Source: Amyloporia xantha
Lineage: Eukaryota; Basidiomycota; Agaricomycetes; Polyporales; Adustoporiaceae
NCBI GenBank assembly: GCA_036971615.1
Contig: JAYKKR010000007.1
Coordinates: 620,001-684,000 of the forward strand
Direction of reading: 5' to 3'
DNA: 64,000 nucleotides
This document shows positions 22,101 through 34,698 of this stretch, piece after piece (the stretch's first letter is position 1; every line of letters begins with the position of its first letter). Below the pieces are notes generated by a model. That model made no database searches, had not been told where the DNA came from, and saw only the letters and a program-made list of their open reading frames with translations. Made by a program: the position numbers and the translations under genes.

Positions 22101-25100
22101 AAGTGGCCATCCAGCATCGTGATGACGTCGTAACACTCCTGGTCGCACTGGGTGCACATGTTCACCTACCAACGATGGATGGAAGGACGTATTCTAGTCA
22201 CCACGATCGTCAGCGCACACTCATTGACTGGGTGAACTTCATGAGCAAGGAAATAACAGAGCAAGCGCAAAAACCTGGTGGAGACAAACGCGATGAACTG
22301 GCGAGCACTTTAATCTCTCAGTCCGGATGGAAGGGCGAAGCTTGCAAATGTTTGCTGAAATATATAGAGAACATGAAGAAAAGGGGATCCGCATTTACTC
22401 CTTACACCACGGATGAACTAGGACGATGGACGCGCGAAACTCAACAATACCTGACCATGCTCGGACCACTGTTTTCCTCTCACGGCGCCAAATCTGGATA
22501 TGTGGATCAAACTGAAGCCACACAATCTCATTCCCCTTCCCTTCTCCGCGTGGTGAAACAGCCGAACACAGGGCTACGGTATAAGCGTATGCATGGATAT
22601 ACAAATGAGAGCATTCACCTGATGGCATTGTACGATGAGCTATTTGATGCTTGCTCGTCGGGCGACAACTCCAAGATACAGGAACTGTGCCTCCCAAATC
22701 CTGGAAATACATCTCATGAGAGCCCGCTGCAGATTACGGCCGAATTTGGGTCGGACGTTGGACAGGGTAAGTCAAATTCAACGCGCTATCTCTACATTGA
22801 TTGATGGTCCATACAGCGTGTAGTACCCTATCCCTTGCTCTTTCTGGGCGCCATTGGATCACTGCGCGCCTTATTCTTGCCATCGCCTCTGCACAGCATC
22901 AGCCCGAGCAACCCAAAGTCGAGAAGTTTCAGACCAAGGACATCGTGCTCGGTGAGTGAACTACGCTTGTTATATTCAATCGTGGTTCATTGATACACAT
23001 TGACAGAAGAAGACGACGATATTCACGAAGATGAAGACGAAGACGAAGACGAAGACGAAGATATGAACAGTGACGACAAGCCGCTGAACTTTGTCGACAT
23101 CGCAAAGCGCCCTTCTGCTGTCCAGGTGAAGGCTGGTCCCAAGGATCTACTGGATGCATCGATAATCTGGCTAGCCGACGATGGCAAGCAGACTCACGTC
23201 GGGTCTGTATTAGACAGAGCGGTTTCGCAAGATGACTTTGAAGCCTTCGTACAAATTGCCGATATGTACAACAGCTTTGCACAGCCGTTCCCGGAGACCA
23301 TTGCAGCCTGGACTGTGATGATACATGACCGTGCTGCAATGTTGGACGAGCTTATCCGTCGCACTGGTGTGGGTATCAACGTTGACACGGAGAGGAATAG
23401 CCCGGACGGCAGGCCAGACGCGTTACCCGAACATACGAAGATGTATCTTGGCCTGAACGTGCATGGCAAAAAAAGAAGGGATCTGGCTGCGAAGGGCGAC
23501 TCGAACGCTCCTCGGAACGCCAGGTCTGACACAACGCCCTTGTTGTGGATTGCGGTGAAGGTCAGCGCAAAGGAAGTGATAAAATATCTCGCGGGCGACC
23601 GGCCCATGGCTGCATATCAGTACTATGCGTCTACACATAGCGACGAGCGTGCTCAGTTCCTCCGCCGAGTGCCGAATATCGAAATAGCGCTTGGACAGCA
23701 ACTCGGATGGGGCACGAATGATCTTAACGAGTCCGCAGTGACAGTAGCTGCGATAGAGGGCAGCCTCGGCAATCTTGAGACCTTGACCTTGCTTCGACCC
23801 AAAGAGGTGCAAGCCGCTATCTCTGCCAGGTAAGTCGACTTACATCACAGGTATGCGAGGAATCTGATTGAGTCGCTCTATGTTTTAGGATCAATTTCTG
23901 CGGTTTCAATCACATTTTGGTTGCAGCCTACTGGGGTGCCAGTCCAGAACTCTTCGATTATCTCCTCGAAAAGGGGGTCTCTCCCGTTGAAGTCGACCAT
24001 CGCGGGTGAGTGCTCCATTTCACAGACCAGTATGGCCATTAATGGACGACCATGTCCCAGCTGGAACATCCTGCATCTGCTCTGTGGCCAGAGCGGCGAG
24101 CGACATGTGAAATTATTGCAACATGTCTTGCACAAGCTTCCCGAGAATGTTGTCGAATACCTACTCATGCAACAATCCAAACGCTACCAGTCCACGGTGC
24201 GTTGACGGCTTACTTTGACAGCCTTCATCGCCCATTATTGACCTGATTTGTAGCCTATGTCTATCGCCGTCCAGTGTGACAGGTTAGATATCGTTCGCTT
24301 GTTGACCACAGCTAAGGCATCACCCTATCTACTGCGTAACACCGACGGGTCCACTGTCTTGCACATGGCAGTGAGAAAGGGGCGCGAGAAGATGACGAAG
24401 GCCCTTATTGACGCAGGCCCGTCTGAAGCGCTCTACATGGAGGATGGTGTGGGCTCGACCCCCTTCGAGATAGCGAGACTTCGCGACCTGCTGCACCAGA
24501 CAGGCTCCGGCTTGAAATGCAGCAAGGAGATACCCACCATGATGGGCAGAGTGGTGAACGCTTATATAAGAGGGGAGGCGTTCGATGTCGCCAAGCAGGA
24601 GATGCAGATTCCTCGCTTGAGGAAGACCGTTGAGGAACTGCTCAAGGAGGGCCGGTTGCAGGCGGGTACGAAGATGGCCACGGAGCTACTGCGATTCACG
24701 GAAGCGATGGAGGAGAAACTTGCAAAGAAGAAAGCTGAAGTCAATGCTCAGATAGCTGCGAAGACAGAAGATGTGAAGAACAAGGAGGTCGGCGAGCTCC
24801 AGGTTGAATTCGATCGTACTGACAACATCGCTGAAACCCTGGAACACCTCAAGAGAGCTCTGTCAACCCGTTCCATCTCTCAGCCACGGCTGCTTGTGCA
24901 TCTGCTTGATGTACACAAGTCTGTCGAGAACACTCTGGAAGCGTCTGCGCAAAAGAATGCAGAGCTGCTGCAAAAGAGTAAGAACGAGCTGGATCCCGAG
25001 GCGGAGGAGGATAAGGATAAGAACACGCAGCAGAACAGTATTATGCTACGCTGGCTCACCAATAGCTTCCGTAACACGGTAATCAGAGCTGGACCTTTCG

Positions 25101-25123
25101 ATCCAGAGCTGCCCCCCGGGTGA
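19196..25123 (+). CDS. nucleotidyltransferase-like plus ankyrin-repeat giant protein
   Basis: Twelve exons join in phase to about 1,777 residues: 19196-20119, 20171-20461, 20514-20529, 20579-20670, 20725-20804, 20859-21974, 22033-22766, 22817-22951, 23007-23829, 23889-24005, 24061-24196 and 24254-25123. Residues ~125-290 resemble a nucleotidyltransferase fold: GGS at 138-140, SDIDLFL with D172 and D174, then VQIVLRLYSS and a further FDVD (241-244) that could give the third carboxylate. From ~residue 480 ankyrin repeats appear (GRTPLQVSILSRAVDISCIL; GRTALHLAAQQGLPDVVHKL; FTPLQYAVISGSLDVVDQLI; GSTVLHMAVRKGREKMTKAL), interrupted by acidic runs (Glu/Asp array at nt 23008-23064). The C-terminus is Lys/Glu-rich and probably coiled coil. 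Catalysis is inferred from motifs only; substrate unknown. It may act as a scaffolded enzyme or sensor. Confidence 0.8.
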
Positions 25124-25964
25124 AGCCATGTACGACTGGTCATTCATGTCGACGCGATGCAACGCCTTCGAGGTTATGAGTAGAGCAGTGTAGAAAGCTC
25201 ATCGAGGGAGTAAACCTTTGTAACATATGTACGATTTCTTGGCTTATGCCTCTGTAAAAACGGAGATACGAGGCCTGACTATTGTCCTATTGACATCCTG
25301 TAGGTGATGATGCTATTGCAGACGAGGAAGCTATGTCATGAACATCATGTTTGAGTCACTCCCGTCGGCTTCGTGTTTATTAGTGGGTCCGAGTTCAGAA
25401 AGTTTTGATGCAGGATTTTCTATCCGCAATGATGATTTTTTCCTGGTGGGGGAAGCGACGACTGTCATGTTCTGTATGTGCGATCAGTTCTGACGCAACC
25501 CGAAATGCCTATTAAAGCGGCTCAAACTCTGTGTTACATTCACGAGTTCTGAAACGGCGAAAAATCCACTGCATTTTATATGAACTTATAGTTGCATTCA
25601 TCCAGAGTAACTGCATTCCCGCAACGCACATCTTCTACGGTCTCTTGGATGAGACATGGATGGGTACAAGAGGGTGCCTAAAAGAATCATAAGAGCCTGA
25701 TCCTATAAAATGCACGAGAACGAGCGTACCTGGTACTTCGACAAGCGTTGAACTGCACTGTGTGAGCCAGAAACTTCATTCACATGCACCGTCATATAGC
25801 CAAAGACGCAGCCAAATTCCTCTCATTTAAAGCGGCATGGCGACGTAGGTTTAGGACACGATACGGAGTCTATCCTTGGAAAATCGCTAGATCATGCGCT
25901 ATGCTCCTAAGTCACCAGTCGTAAAGACACTCGCAAGCTTTCCCCGGCAGACAAGTGATACAGA
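25124..25964. other. intergenic, convergent 3' ends
   Basis: Between the stop of the ankyrin gene and the stop of the minus-strand GSKIP gene. AT-rich, with no open frame of note, no repeat and no RNA gene recognised. Confidence 0.6.
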
Positions 25965-26420
25965 TTAGCACGATAACGCACGTAGCTTCGCAAAAAGCAC
26001 ATCCCGCCTCGCCTCCGTGTAACGTGGACTGAGCATTTCCAGCAGTTCCTCGACGCTTTCAAAGACACACTCTGCGTACGAACGCATGGTCGTATCTTGA
26101 GCCCCGGACTCTTTGTCGACCTTGCGCAATCTCACAATATCAGCTCAAGCTGAGAGTGGGGGCAGAGCAGCATTTACCGTATACCCTCTCGATGAAAGAA
26201 CGATGACAACCGCTGTACCCTCCAGGAGCAGTACGCGAGCGGCAGCTTCATGGAGGGTAGAGTGTATGATTTCGTAGTTGCTTATGCCGAACGCCTGCTC
26301 TCTGAGCGTATCAGAAAGTTCGGAAGAAGGGAAATCTGGCGGTGCGTTGTTCGCCGCAGGTGATTCAGGCCTCGGCGACCCTGAAGGATGCGTTGCAGAC
26401 TGCTGATCTTGCGTGTACAT
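25965..26420 (-). CDS. GSKIP-domain protein
   Basis: Two exons, 26420-26178 and 26120-25965, are joined at a phase-0 intron (GTAAAT...CAAG) and give 132 residues. The polar N-terminus (MYTQDQQSATHPSGSPRPES) is followed by the domain: EQAFGISNYEIIHSTLHEAA, VVIVLSSRGYTV, and the C-terminal signature YAECVFESVEELLEMLSPRY then ARRDVLFAKLRAL. That final block (hydrophobic helix, LSP-Y, L..L..L) is the part of the vertebrate GSK3-interacting protein that binds GSK3beta; the vertebrate N-terminal PKA-anchoring helix is not evident. In fungi the same domain also occurs at the N-terminus of Clu1-type proteins, but here it stands alone. Function in GSK3 regulation is by family only. Confidence 0.78.
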
Positions 26421-26892
26421 CGAGTAGACGATGCGTGTGCAGATGGCCGTTCCTACTCACGCTGGGAGCTGAAAGTCCAAGAGATTTCGAAGAGAATGCC
26501 TGTTGCTGTGAGAGGCAGATTCAGAGCATAACATGATAGGTGATGGTGAATAAGATGGGTCTTTCCAAGTCCTGGCGGCGTGTCACCCTGGCCTTGTCCC
26601 AAACCGTGACCGCGCAGCAGCCGATACCAAGTAGTACCAAGTGCTCATCTCTATCATATATCTCAGACTCCAGGCCGTTTTTCTTATTCTCCGTTACGTG
26701 TCTTTGTGAGGCATTTAGCTGGATACTGGAACGAGTCGTCATTTGTCTAGTCCTACGAAGTCCTGCGACTGGCGAGTAGGGCCGGCGTTCCCTTATTTCT
26801 CGTGTCTCAGCTTCCTGTGAATCCCGAGCCCTCTCTTCAATTCATACTGGTATTGGACCTGTCTTCTCTGCTTGAGTAACTGTGCTGGCGTC
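26421..26892. promoter_or_regulatory. divergent promoter region between GSKIP gene and VPS45
   Basis: 472 bp separate two start codons pointing outward. No open frame with conserved features. By position it must carry both promoters; I saw no clear named binding site. Confidence 0.45.
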
Positions 26893-29341
26893 ATGGACGT
26901 CGTCAAAGCAGTCGAGACGTACATCTCTAAACTCATATCTGTCCCTCCTTCGATGAAGGTGCTATTGCTGGATGGACACACGGTGAGCAGCATGGATCAT
27001 ATGAGTGGGTACGACGACTAAGTGCTCCTCATGAGTAGACACCTATCGTTTCTCTGGCTTCCACACAATCGACGTTGCTCTCGCATCAGGTCTACCTTAC
27101 AGACAAGATCGACAACAAGAAGCGGGATCGAATGCCACACATGAAATGCGTCTGTTTTCTGCAGACAAGTGAAGACAGCCTTGAGGCACTGGAGGTAGAG
27201 CTGAGCGAGCCGAAATATGGCGAATATTACCTCTGTCAGTGGGTGAATCGCTACCGGTCTCGGACCCGTCCACCCAGGCTCATGGCGTACGGGTTGCAGA
27301 CTTCAGCAATACTTTGAGCAAGACGGCCATTGAGCGCCTTGCGAATGCAGATGAGTATGAAGTCGTGCGGGAGGTACAAGTGAGTGCTGCGCCTGTCGCC
27401 CCTGGCGTATACCCTGATACATACACAAGGAATACTTTGCAGACTATGCTCCGATTCTCCCATGCCTGTTCTCGCTCAACCATACACCGAACGCCAGTCG
27501 ACCACTGTACGGCTCTTCCCCTAACTCTTGGGATCCAAAAGCCTTGGAGCGGGCCGTACAGGGTGTCACGGCTGTGCTATTGAGCTTGAAGAAGAAACCG
27601 GTCATCAGATACGAACGGTCGAGTCCCATGGCGAAGAAGCTGGGCGTGGAGATCCAGGTATATGCCGTCGCGTTAGCATGGACTGGCCCAGCTGACGATC
27701 ATGATACCTAGCACCGAATTCAGTCTGAGTCGGGCCTATTCGACTTCAGGCTCACACAGGTTCCGCCGCTGCTCCTCATCCTAGACAGACGAAATGATCC
27801 TGTGACACCCATCCTCTCGCAGTGGACATATCAAGCGATGGTCCACGAGCTACTTGGCATTCAGAACGGCCGTGTCGACTTAAGTCTGGTCCCAGACATC
27901 CGGCCAGAGCTTAAAGTATGTCTTCTTCGCTAAGTTTTATGAATGTCATATTTACAAATTCCGCCATTCAGGACGTGACGCTCACACCCTCGACGGACCC
28001 ATTCTTCCAAGCTCATCACCTCGCCACCTTTGGCGACCTCGGCACATCACTCAAGGCTTACGTGCAATCATATCAATCACATTCACTCGCACATAACCCC
28101 TCAGCGATCAACTCGATCAGCGACATGAAAAGGTTCGTGGAGGAGTATCCTGAGTTCCGGAAGCTAGGGGGAAATGTGAGTAAGCATGTTGCGATAGTCG
28201 GCGAACTCAGCCGTGTCGTGGAGCGCGACAAGCTCTTGGACATCGGAGAAGTTGAGCAGGGGCTGGCTACGGGATCGGGTGCGGACCTGAGAGTAAGTGA
28301 CAAAGGCGTGTATCATTGCTGCTGAGGCTGATCTCATCATACTGTAGAATGTGCAAGCACTCATCACGAATCCCGCAATCCAGCCGTGGAACAAATTGCG
28401 CCTCGTCATCCTGTATGCATTACGTTACCAAAAGACACAGTCGCACAACGTTGCATCGCTGATTAACCTCATGCTGGAAAATGGTGTCCAGCGAGAAGAT
28501 GCTCGAGTGCGTGCTACGCAGATATCCTCGAAGGGAATGTCATGGAAGTGCTGACCCTTTTTTTAATAAGCTTGTATACGTGTTCCTCAATATTGCGGGA
28601 TCTGACCAACGCCAAGATGATCTTTTCTCGGCAGAGTCCCTTTTTGCCAAAGGCCGCTCTGCGCTGAAAGGCCTGAAGGGCGTGGAGAATGTCTACATGC
28701 AGCACCAACCCCATCTTGCAGAGACACTCGAGGACTTATTCAAAGGCCGCCTCCGGGATACTAGCCATCCGTTCCTTGACGCCCCGGGCCCCAATGCTAG
28801 TCTGCAGAGGTATGTTTCTGATGAAGCCTTGAAAAACGTACTGTTCGTGATGATTGGCTTAGACCACAGGACGTGATTATCTTTATGATCGGTGGGACGA
28901 CTTACGCGGAGGCGCGGACTGTTGCGCTCCTGAATCAGGAGTCCAGTCAGAGTGGAGTTTCGTCTGCAGCCGGCACGCGGCTCCTCTTAGGTGGTACCTG
29001 CGTGCATAATTCCTCTAGGTACGTCTTACCTGTGTAAGGCTCCTGCGTCGTCTCGTCTAACTCACATTGCTATTTTTCTAAGCTACGTTGAGATGATACG
29101 CTCTGCGGCAGCGAGCTTTCCTGCTTCCGTGTATGAGCCTCCACCGGGTACTCCCAGCACGATGCCTTCATTGAACCTCAACCTCGGTGGTGTCAATGTC
29201 AGCCTTGGCGGACCAGCGGGCACTGGCGTGTATAGGACAAGTGGCGAAGGGGTCAGCATGCAAGCGGATGGGATCAAGGATGGAGTGAAGAATCTTTTCG
29301 GGCGAGTGAAGCAGGGTGTAGATCGCATAGCATCACAGTAA
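26893..29341 (+). CDS. VPS45: Sec1/Munc18 protein Vps45
   Basis: A cytosolic SM protein that binds the syntaxin Tlg2 and promotes SNARE assembly for traffic to the late Golgi, endosome and vacuole. The start is ATG 26893: [20 protein letters not shown] then KVLLLDGHT at the first exon end. Further family blocks are [40 protein letters not shown] (the SM-family hallmark, ~27766-27825), [40 protein letters not shown], and near the C-terminus [20 protein letters not shown]. About ten short introns interrupt it. The terminal exon has a Gly/Pro-rich linker and ends at 29341. The expected length of roughly 600 residues is met. Minor exon borders (27230-27320, 28540-28580) were set by continuity of the family pattern. 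Confidence 0.92.
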
Positions 29342-29560
29342 TGGGTACATTATGAGTTTCGTCCTCAGCAAGCCGTTCAATCTTCGAGACTGTTGAGACC
29401 ATCCTTTACCTTCAATTTGATCGGCCCAAATTAATATGTCTTTCATGCTCAATCATGAGGGCAATATGCGGATGAATCTTGTTGCATCTCAAGGAGGAAG
29501 CGAATTCGAAGCGAACTGACTGTTGGAGACATAAGTTATATACATATATACATACTGCCA

Positions 29561-31028
29561 TCATTGAACCATGCATCCACTCTGGTCTTTATGCGTACGA
29601 CTGAGTTCGTCAATGTAACGACGAAGAGCGACGTTGGTCTGCTGAAGAGCGGCTTTCTCAGCATCAGTAACAGCAATGTCGTGCATGAAATGTTTGACCA
29701 TCTCTTCTTTAGCTCGCTCCGCCGCAGCTGCACGCCGAAGTGCCTCCAGTCTCTCCTGCCCGAGTTCTTCTACATGCTGACGGGTCTCATGAAGCTGTGA
29801 GAGCCAAATCTGTTCCGTCTGCTCAGCTGCAACGCGGGACCGCTCTACCTCCTCTATCAGGCTGGCCACGGCATCCTTCGCATGCCGCAACTCGCCCTCC
29901 CTTCCTCGCGCTTCCTCAGCGGCATGTTGCATCCTCGCCGTCACGTCGGCCAGGCGGTCCTGTAGACTTTGCGTGTGAACCAGGGTTTCGCTTCGGTCGA
30001 GCTCGAGCTTTTGTCGTTCTTGCATGGCCTCCGTAATCTCCAGCTCGAGGTCGCGCACCCTCATGGATAGACTTTCCCTGCTCGCATGAAGTTGGGTGAG
30101 TTGCGATACGAGTGCTTCGATGCGAATGGCGAGGCGTTCCAACTCGGCGCTTTTGGATTCGACCTCTATCTGAGCCTGAAGCCTCGTCGTCTGTAAGTCC
30201 GTGATCTTCGCATGGGCTGCCTCGAGTTCGCTCTCGACTTCAAGTCGAGCATTATGTTCAACTTCCATCTCGGCGTCCCGTGCGGCGGCGTCCTCCGCGG
30301 AGGAGGACTGATGAGCGTGTAGCTTCCCTCTTGTAGTGTCAAGGTCAGCTTCCGCCGTCTGAACGCGCGATCGGAGATCTATCATGAGGTGTTCTTGAGC
30401 AATGACTTTCTTTCTAGCTTCTTCCAGCTATGGCAATGATGGTCAGAAGCGCATTACTTCAAACCCAGTGCAAACACACACCTCTAGACGAGCTGACTCT
30501 AATCCGGAGAGTTCCTTTAGGTGCTTTGTCTGCAGTTCTGCCAGGCGCTCCTGGTATTCCGCACATTGCTTCTCTGCACTGCGTTTTCCTTCTTCCAGCG
30601 CATTTAGCTGCAGCTTCTGCTCCTCGAGTTCGGTCTGCGTAGTCTTCGAGGAGGACTCCGCATGATTCACGCGGACGAGGAGCGCTGCAATAGCGTTGGA
30701 CTTCGAGACCAGCGCTGCGTTGGTTTCATCCAGCTAGTAGATCGCTGATTAGCCTCGTTCTATGCTCGTATAAGAATGATCACGCACCTTACGCTGCAAT
30801 TCGGCCAGTTTTACTTCGTCTTTATTCTCTGAAGCCGGTAGCGACAGTACAGACCCATTCGGGCTTCCATCGTTAGGTGTATTTGAGCCTTCACAGCCCA
30901 TGAAGTCGACATCATCGTAACACGAAGGAAACCGGCGCACCATTCACCGCCAAGGACGCCATACTAGGTCGACTGGTCAGTCGACTGATGGCAGAGCCTC
31001 CGACTCGAGCTAATCCCCATGGCCGCAT
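29561..31028 (-). CDS. coiled-coil protein A (paralogue of the gene at 34699)
   Basis: Four exons: 31028-30941, 30888-30788, 30733-30482 and 30427-29561. The short N-terminal exon reads MRPWGLARVGGSAISRL, followed by DGSPNGSVLSLPA. Almost everything after residue ~55 is heptad-rich coiled coil (for example NAALVSKSNAIAALLVRVNH and AKITDLQTTRLQAQIEVESK), ending SGCMVQ. The gene at 34699-36842 on the opposite strand shares the N-terminal WALARVGG-AVSRLKS pattern, the NGSVLSLPA motif, the first splice phases and the coiled-coil layout, so the two are duplicates arranged head to head. No catalytic motif. A structural, tethering or cytoskeletal role is likely, but the family is not identified. Confidence 0.75.
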
Positions 31029-32245
31029 ATTCTATGTCTATTCTTGTGGCAAACGTCCTTGGACCGTAATTTCTTGGATTTATTTGATACTATGGTGAGC
31101 CTTGTCGTCAACACAGGACTATAGCTGGATTGTGGTGAACGGCGGCTCAGCAGATACAAGAGGGATCCTGCCATGCGCGAACTGATAACCTTGCAGCACG
31201 CCTGTTGCAGCCTGCCACCATAGTGTTCGGCAAATCCACGACTGCATCGCGATAACCTCGAGGCAGTGATCAACTTCCCAGACTTGCGGAATTCACTACT
31301 CGAGCGGACATTGGCGACACGTTGTGCAAAGTTTGAGAACCAAAACTCACGATAGTCTTCGGGACACCTTCAAACTTCGGCACAGAAACCGAGGTACTAC
31401 GTAGGCAGATACCTTGTCCATATTCTTGGTGAAATACTGTACCGAGGGTACGAGCATACAGTGTAATGAATATTTTCCTGAGCTAAATTGTCTGAACCTG
31501 ATTTCGTAACATGTTAAGTAATAGCACCGACTGGATCAGCTCGCAGCAGGGCATGCCCTTACACATGTAGTTGGCCTGTGCGTTGGAGAAACATAATACT
31601 GTCTCTTCATGGCGAAATGTATGTCCAGGTCCGAATAAGAGTAAGAACACTCACATGCTTCCATTCAGTGGCTTCAGCCATAGGCGGGGTCATGGAGGAT
31701 AAGATAGCGGCGCAATGCCAACAAAATAAGCAAGCGCTAGTGACGCATCCTTTCCAAGCATGCCTTTAGATACCAGACCGCTCTTATCAAAGTCAACAAC
31801 GACGCTCATCGGACGGTACAGTCTCAGATCGGCATGCTCGCACTTCCGCTTTAACTCTGGGCCAATCAAGAGTACTAGCCTGGAGCAATCTAGAATACCA
31901 TGCAACTCATAGGATCAGTGCCCAAAGCAGCGCCATGGCAATACATCTATACAGCGAGAGCTCGAGGAGGAGAAAGACGTCGAAGGCGCATTGATGATTG
32001 GACTCTGGAGGCGCGTCGCGACACGTCTATCACGTGCCTCAAGGTCGTACACGTGTCATCTATAGCAAGCGCGTCGCCGTACGCCATCAGCGCATATGGA
32101 CACGTACCGGACATTCACATTTACTTCCAAGTTCTATTGACCCCGCCCTCCACGACTGGCTTGAGCTTGGCCGGTCTCACTTTGTGGTGCTTTCCTTTCC
32201 TCTGGTTTCAATCTGGTGTTATTCTGGTGATCGCTGACCGTCAAC
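31029..32245. other. intergenic between coiled-coil gene A and ERV46
   Basis: 1.2 kb holding the divergent promoters. The minus-strand frame 31905-31690 reads a plausible peptide (for example RPMSVVVDFDKSGLVSKGML) but no splice-compatible partner exon or known motif was found, so it is not called. No repeat seen. Confidence 0.5.
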
Positions 32246-33931
32246 ATGCCGGCGAAGGGCCTCTTTGGCTCGTTGAAAGGGCATCGATGCCTTCGGCAAG
32301 GTCAGACCGTCTCCTGAGTGACGTGTCTTCAGCGAAATGACAATTCTTGCAGACAATGGAGGATGTCAAGGTCAAGACACGCACAGGCGCGCTCTGTGAG
32401 TAGTTGTACACGATTCTGCACCAGCACTCGATCTGAGACCCCCGGGGCAAGTGACCATATTGTCTGCGGCAATAATTCTCGCCTTCACGACGATTGAGTT
32501 CCTGGACTATCGGAGAGTCTACGTTGATACCTCCATCTTGGTTGATAAGAGTCGAGGAGAGAGGCTTAACGTTAGAATGAACGTCACGTTCCCTCGAGTC
32601 CCTTGCTATTGTGAGTTCATTATCCTTCTGCTGCTTCACTGCAGCTTACTTCACGCATTCTCTCCCTCTGATCACTTCTAGTGCTCAGCCTTGATGTGAT
32701 GGACATCTCCGGCGAATCACAAACTGACATTACCCATAACATTGTTAAGACGCGACTCACAGAAAAAGGCGAGCCGATGACAGCCCTGTCACAAAGTGGA
32801 GAGCTCCGGAACGACCTCGACAAACTTAACGAACAGCGCGGGCCGGACTACTGCGGCTCTTGCTTCGGTGGTAAACCGTCCGAGAGCGGATGTTGCAACA
32901 CTTGCGAGCAAGTGCGCCAGGCGTACATCGATCGCGGTTGGAGCTTTAACCGCCCGGACTCGATCGAGCAATGTGTGAGCGAAGGCTGGTCGGACAAGCT
33001 GAAGGAGCAGGCGAGCGAAGGATGCAACATCGCCGGCAAGGTACGAGTGAACAAAGTTGTTGGGAACATACACCTCTCGCCTGGTCGCTCTTTCCGTGCT
33101 GCGGCGCAGAACATCTATGATCTCGTTCCATATCTCCGCGAGGACAAGAATCGACATGACTTCAGTCACAACATCTACGAATTTGCGTTCGAGAGTGATC
33201 AAGAGAGGAGCAAGCAAAGGTCGGCTGAGTTCAAACGTCTTGTCGGCATAGAGGCGAATCCACTAGATGGCAAGTCGGGAAGGGTGAGTCACCATGTGGA
33301 GTGGGATGGTATTGCAGGAGTCCGAATAAAACATTGTGCTATAGACTTCGAAGCAGCAGTACATGTTCCAGTATTTCCTGAAAGTCGTCTCAACGCAATT
33401 CGATATGCTAGATGGCAGAGTCGTATGTGCACTACATTCGTGTCAGATCAATACCGGATTACTTACAATTTTTGCTCGCTCACAGTTCAAGACGCATCAA
33501 TACAGTGCTACGCATTTCGAGCGTGACTTGACTAAGGGACAGCAGGAAGACAACAAGGAGGGCGTGCACGTTGCACATGGATCAACTGGTATCCCGGGTA
33601 CATCTACTTTCGTCTTCTGCGCCTTCATTACGACACATTCTGATGCGTGTTTGCAGGCGCATTCTTCAATTACGACATCTCGCCGATTCTGATCGTGCAC
33701 ACCGAGAGGCGGCAATCGTTTGCGCACTTCCTCACGTCGTACGTTGCATTACCTGGCTGTTTGAGCAAGGATCTCACCTCCCACGTGTCTCACCGCAGAA
33801 CATGCGCTATTGTGGGTGGTGTGCTTACGGTTGCATCGCTTATCGATAGCCTACTATTTGCGACAACGCGGGCGTTGAAGAAAAGTGGTGGAGGTGGAAG
33901 CCAGGGGTACACCAACGGCAAGCTCATGTAA
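32246..33931 (+). CDS. ERV46: ER-Golgi cargo receptor subunit Erv46/ERGIC3, with an apparent exon-1 frame disruption
   Basis: A membrane protein cycling in COPII/COPI vesicles with Erv41. Exons: 32246-32300, 32353-32395, 32452-32610, 32682-33283, 33345-33422, 33486-33597, 33657-33738, 33799-33931. Motifs are LTILSAAIILAFTTIEFLDY (first transmembrane helix), LLSLDVMDISGESQTDITHN, CGSCFGG, CCNTCEQVRQAYIDRGWSF, EGCNIAGKVRVNKVVGNIHL, NYDISPILIVHTERRQSFAH and a second helix GGVLTVASLIDSLLFATT near the C-terminus. Exon 1 is 55 nt. From the ATG it reads MPAKGLFGSLKG and then leaves the expected IDAFGK frame because of one extra G in GGG at 32279-32281; all later phases are consistent. The cause is a sequencing or assembly error or a true mutation. 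Translation from the next ATG (exon 2) would lose ~19 residues. Confidence 0.9.
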
Positions 33932-34698
33932 ATTGGTATCTTGGTATCTGTTTTGTGTACGCAATCTTTATCTTGGTTTGGATATCACTGAGCGAACGAG
34001 CAAAGATCTGCCGCGGCAGCCGTGTTGAAATTTGATATCATTGGTCCCGATTGTCCGGCGATGGAAGAGGATGGCACTTTTAAGGATCTGTTTCGACACA
34101 GCACAGTAGGTGGTTGCTCCACAGCAGCCCTTCTTTTAGATCCAGGTGCGACATCTTGGCGGCCTACCCTCTGCACAAAGTTCAGAGACCCGCCTGTAGA
34201 GTCTCCCATGTGACAACGTGTCACCAACACGCGTTCTGATCCATGCACACCCACCCTAAGATTCATACGGGCGAATTTGCGACGGTATGGCCATGGTCGC
34301 TGCGTCAATCGACAATCCTCATTTGGACATGGGTGCCTTCAGAGGCCGTCACAGTTTCAATTCTCATAGATGTGCAGTGCGTCCGAATTCTTCCTGAATG
34401 TCTACGTTCTAATCAGCGACGACAATCCCGAAACTCTATTAAATCCTCGAGGACAGCATGCCTCTTCGTGGCTTGACATGCACGGCGTATGTACGAACCT
34501 CGAGCCTAACATGCGCATGTCTGCGGAATCCATCCCGCCTTAGGGTGTATGATGCTGCCTATAAGATGCTGCTGCAGTCAATTTGGCTTCAGACACAACA
34601 CCGTGCATCCGCAGGCGGACCTCCTAACCTGACAGCGAATTCCATTCATCGACAAGAAACCTCCTTTATCTGAGAACCGAGCGCATCAACAGCTACTA
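33932..34698. other. intergenic, promoter of coiled-coil gene B
   Basis: Contains the ERV46 3' end and upstream region of the gene at 34699. Short frames only, no conserved element recognised. Confidence 0.5.

Noticed and set aside
31690..31905. 71-residue minus-strand frame upstream of ERV46
   Set aside because: Plausible composition but no partner exon, motif or homologue recognised; inside a promoter region.
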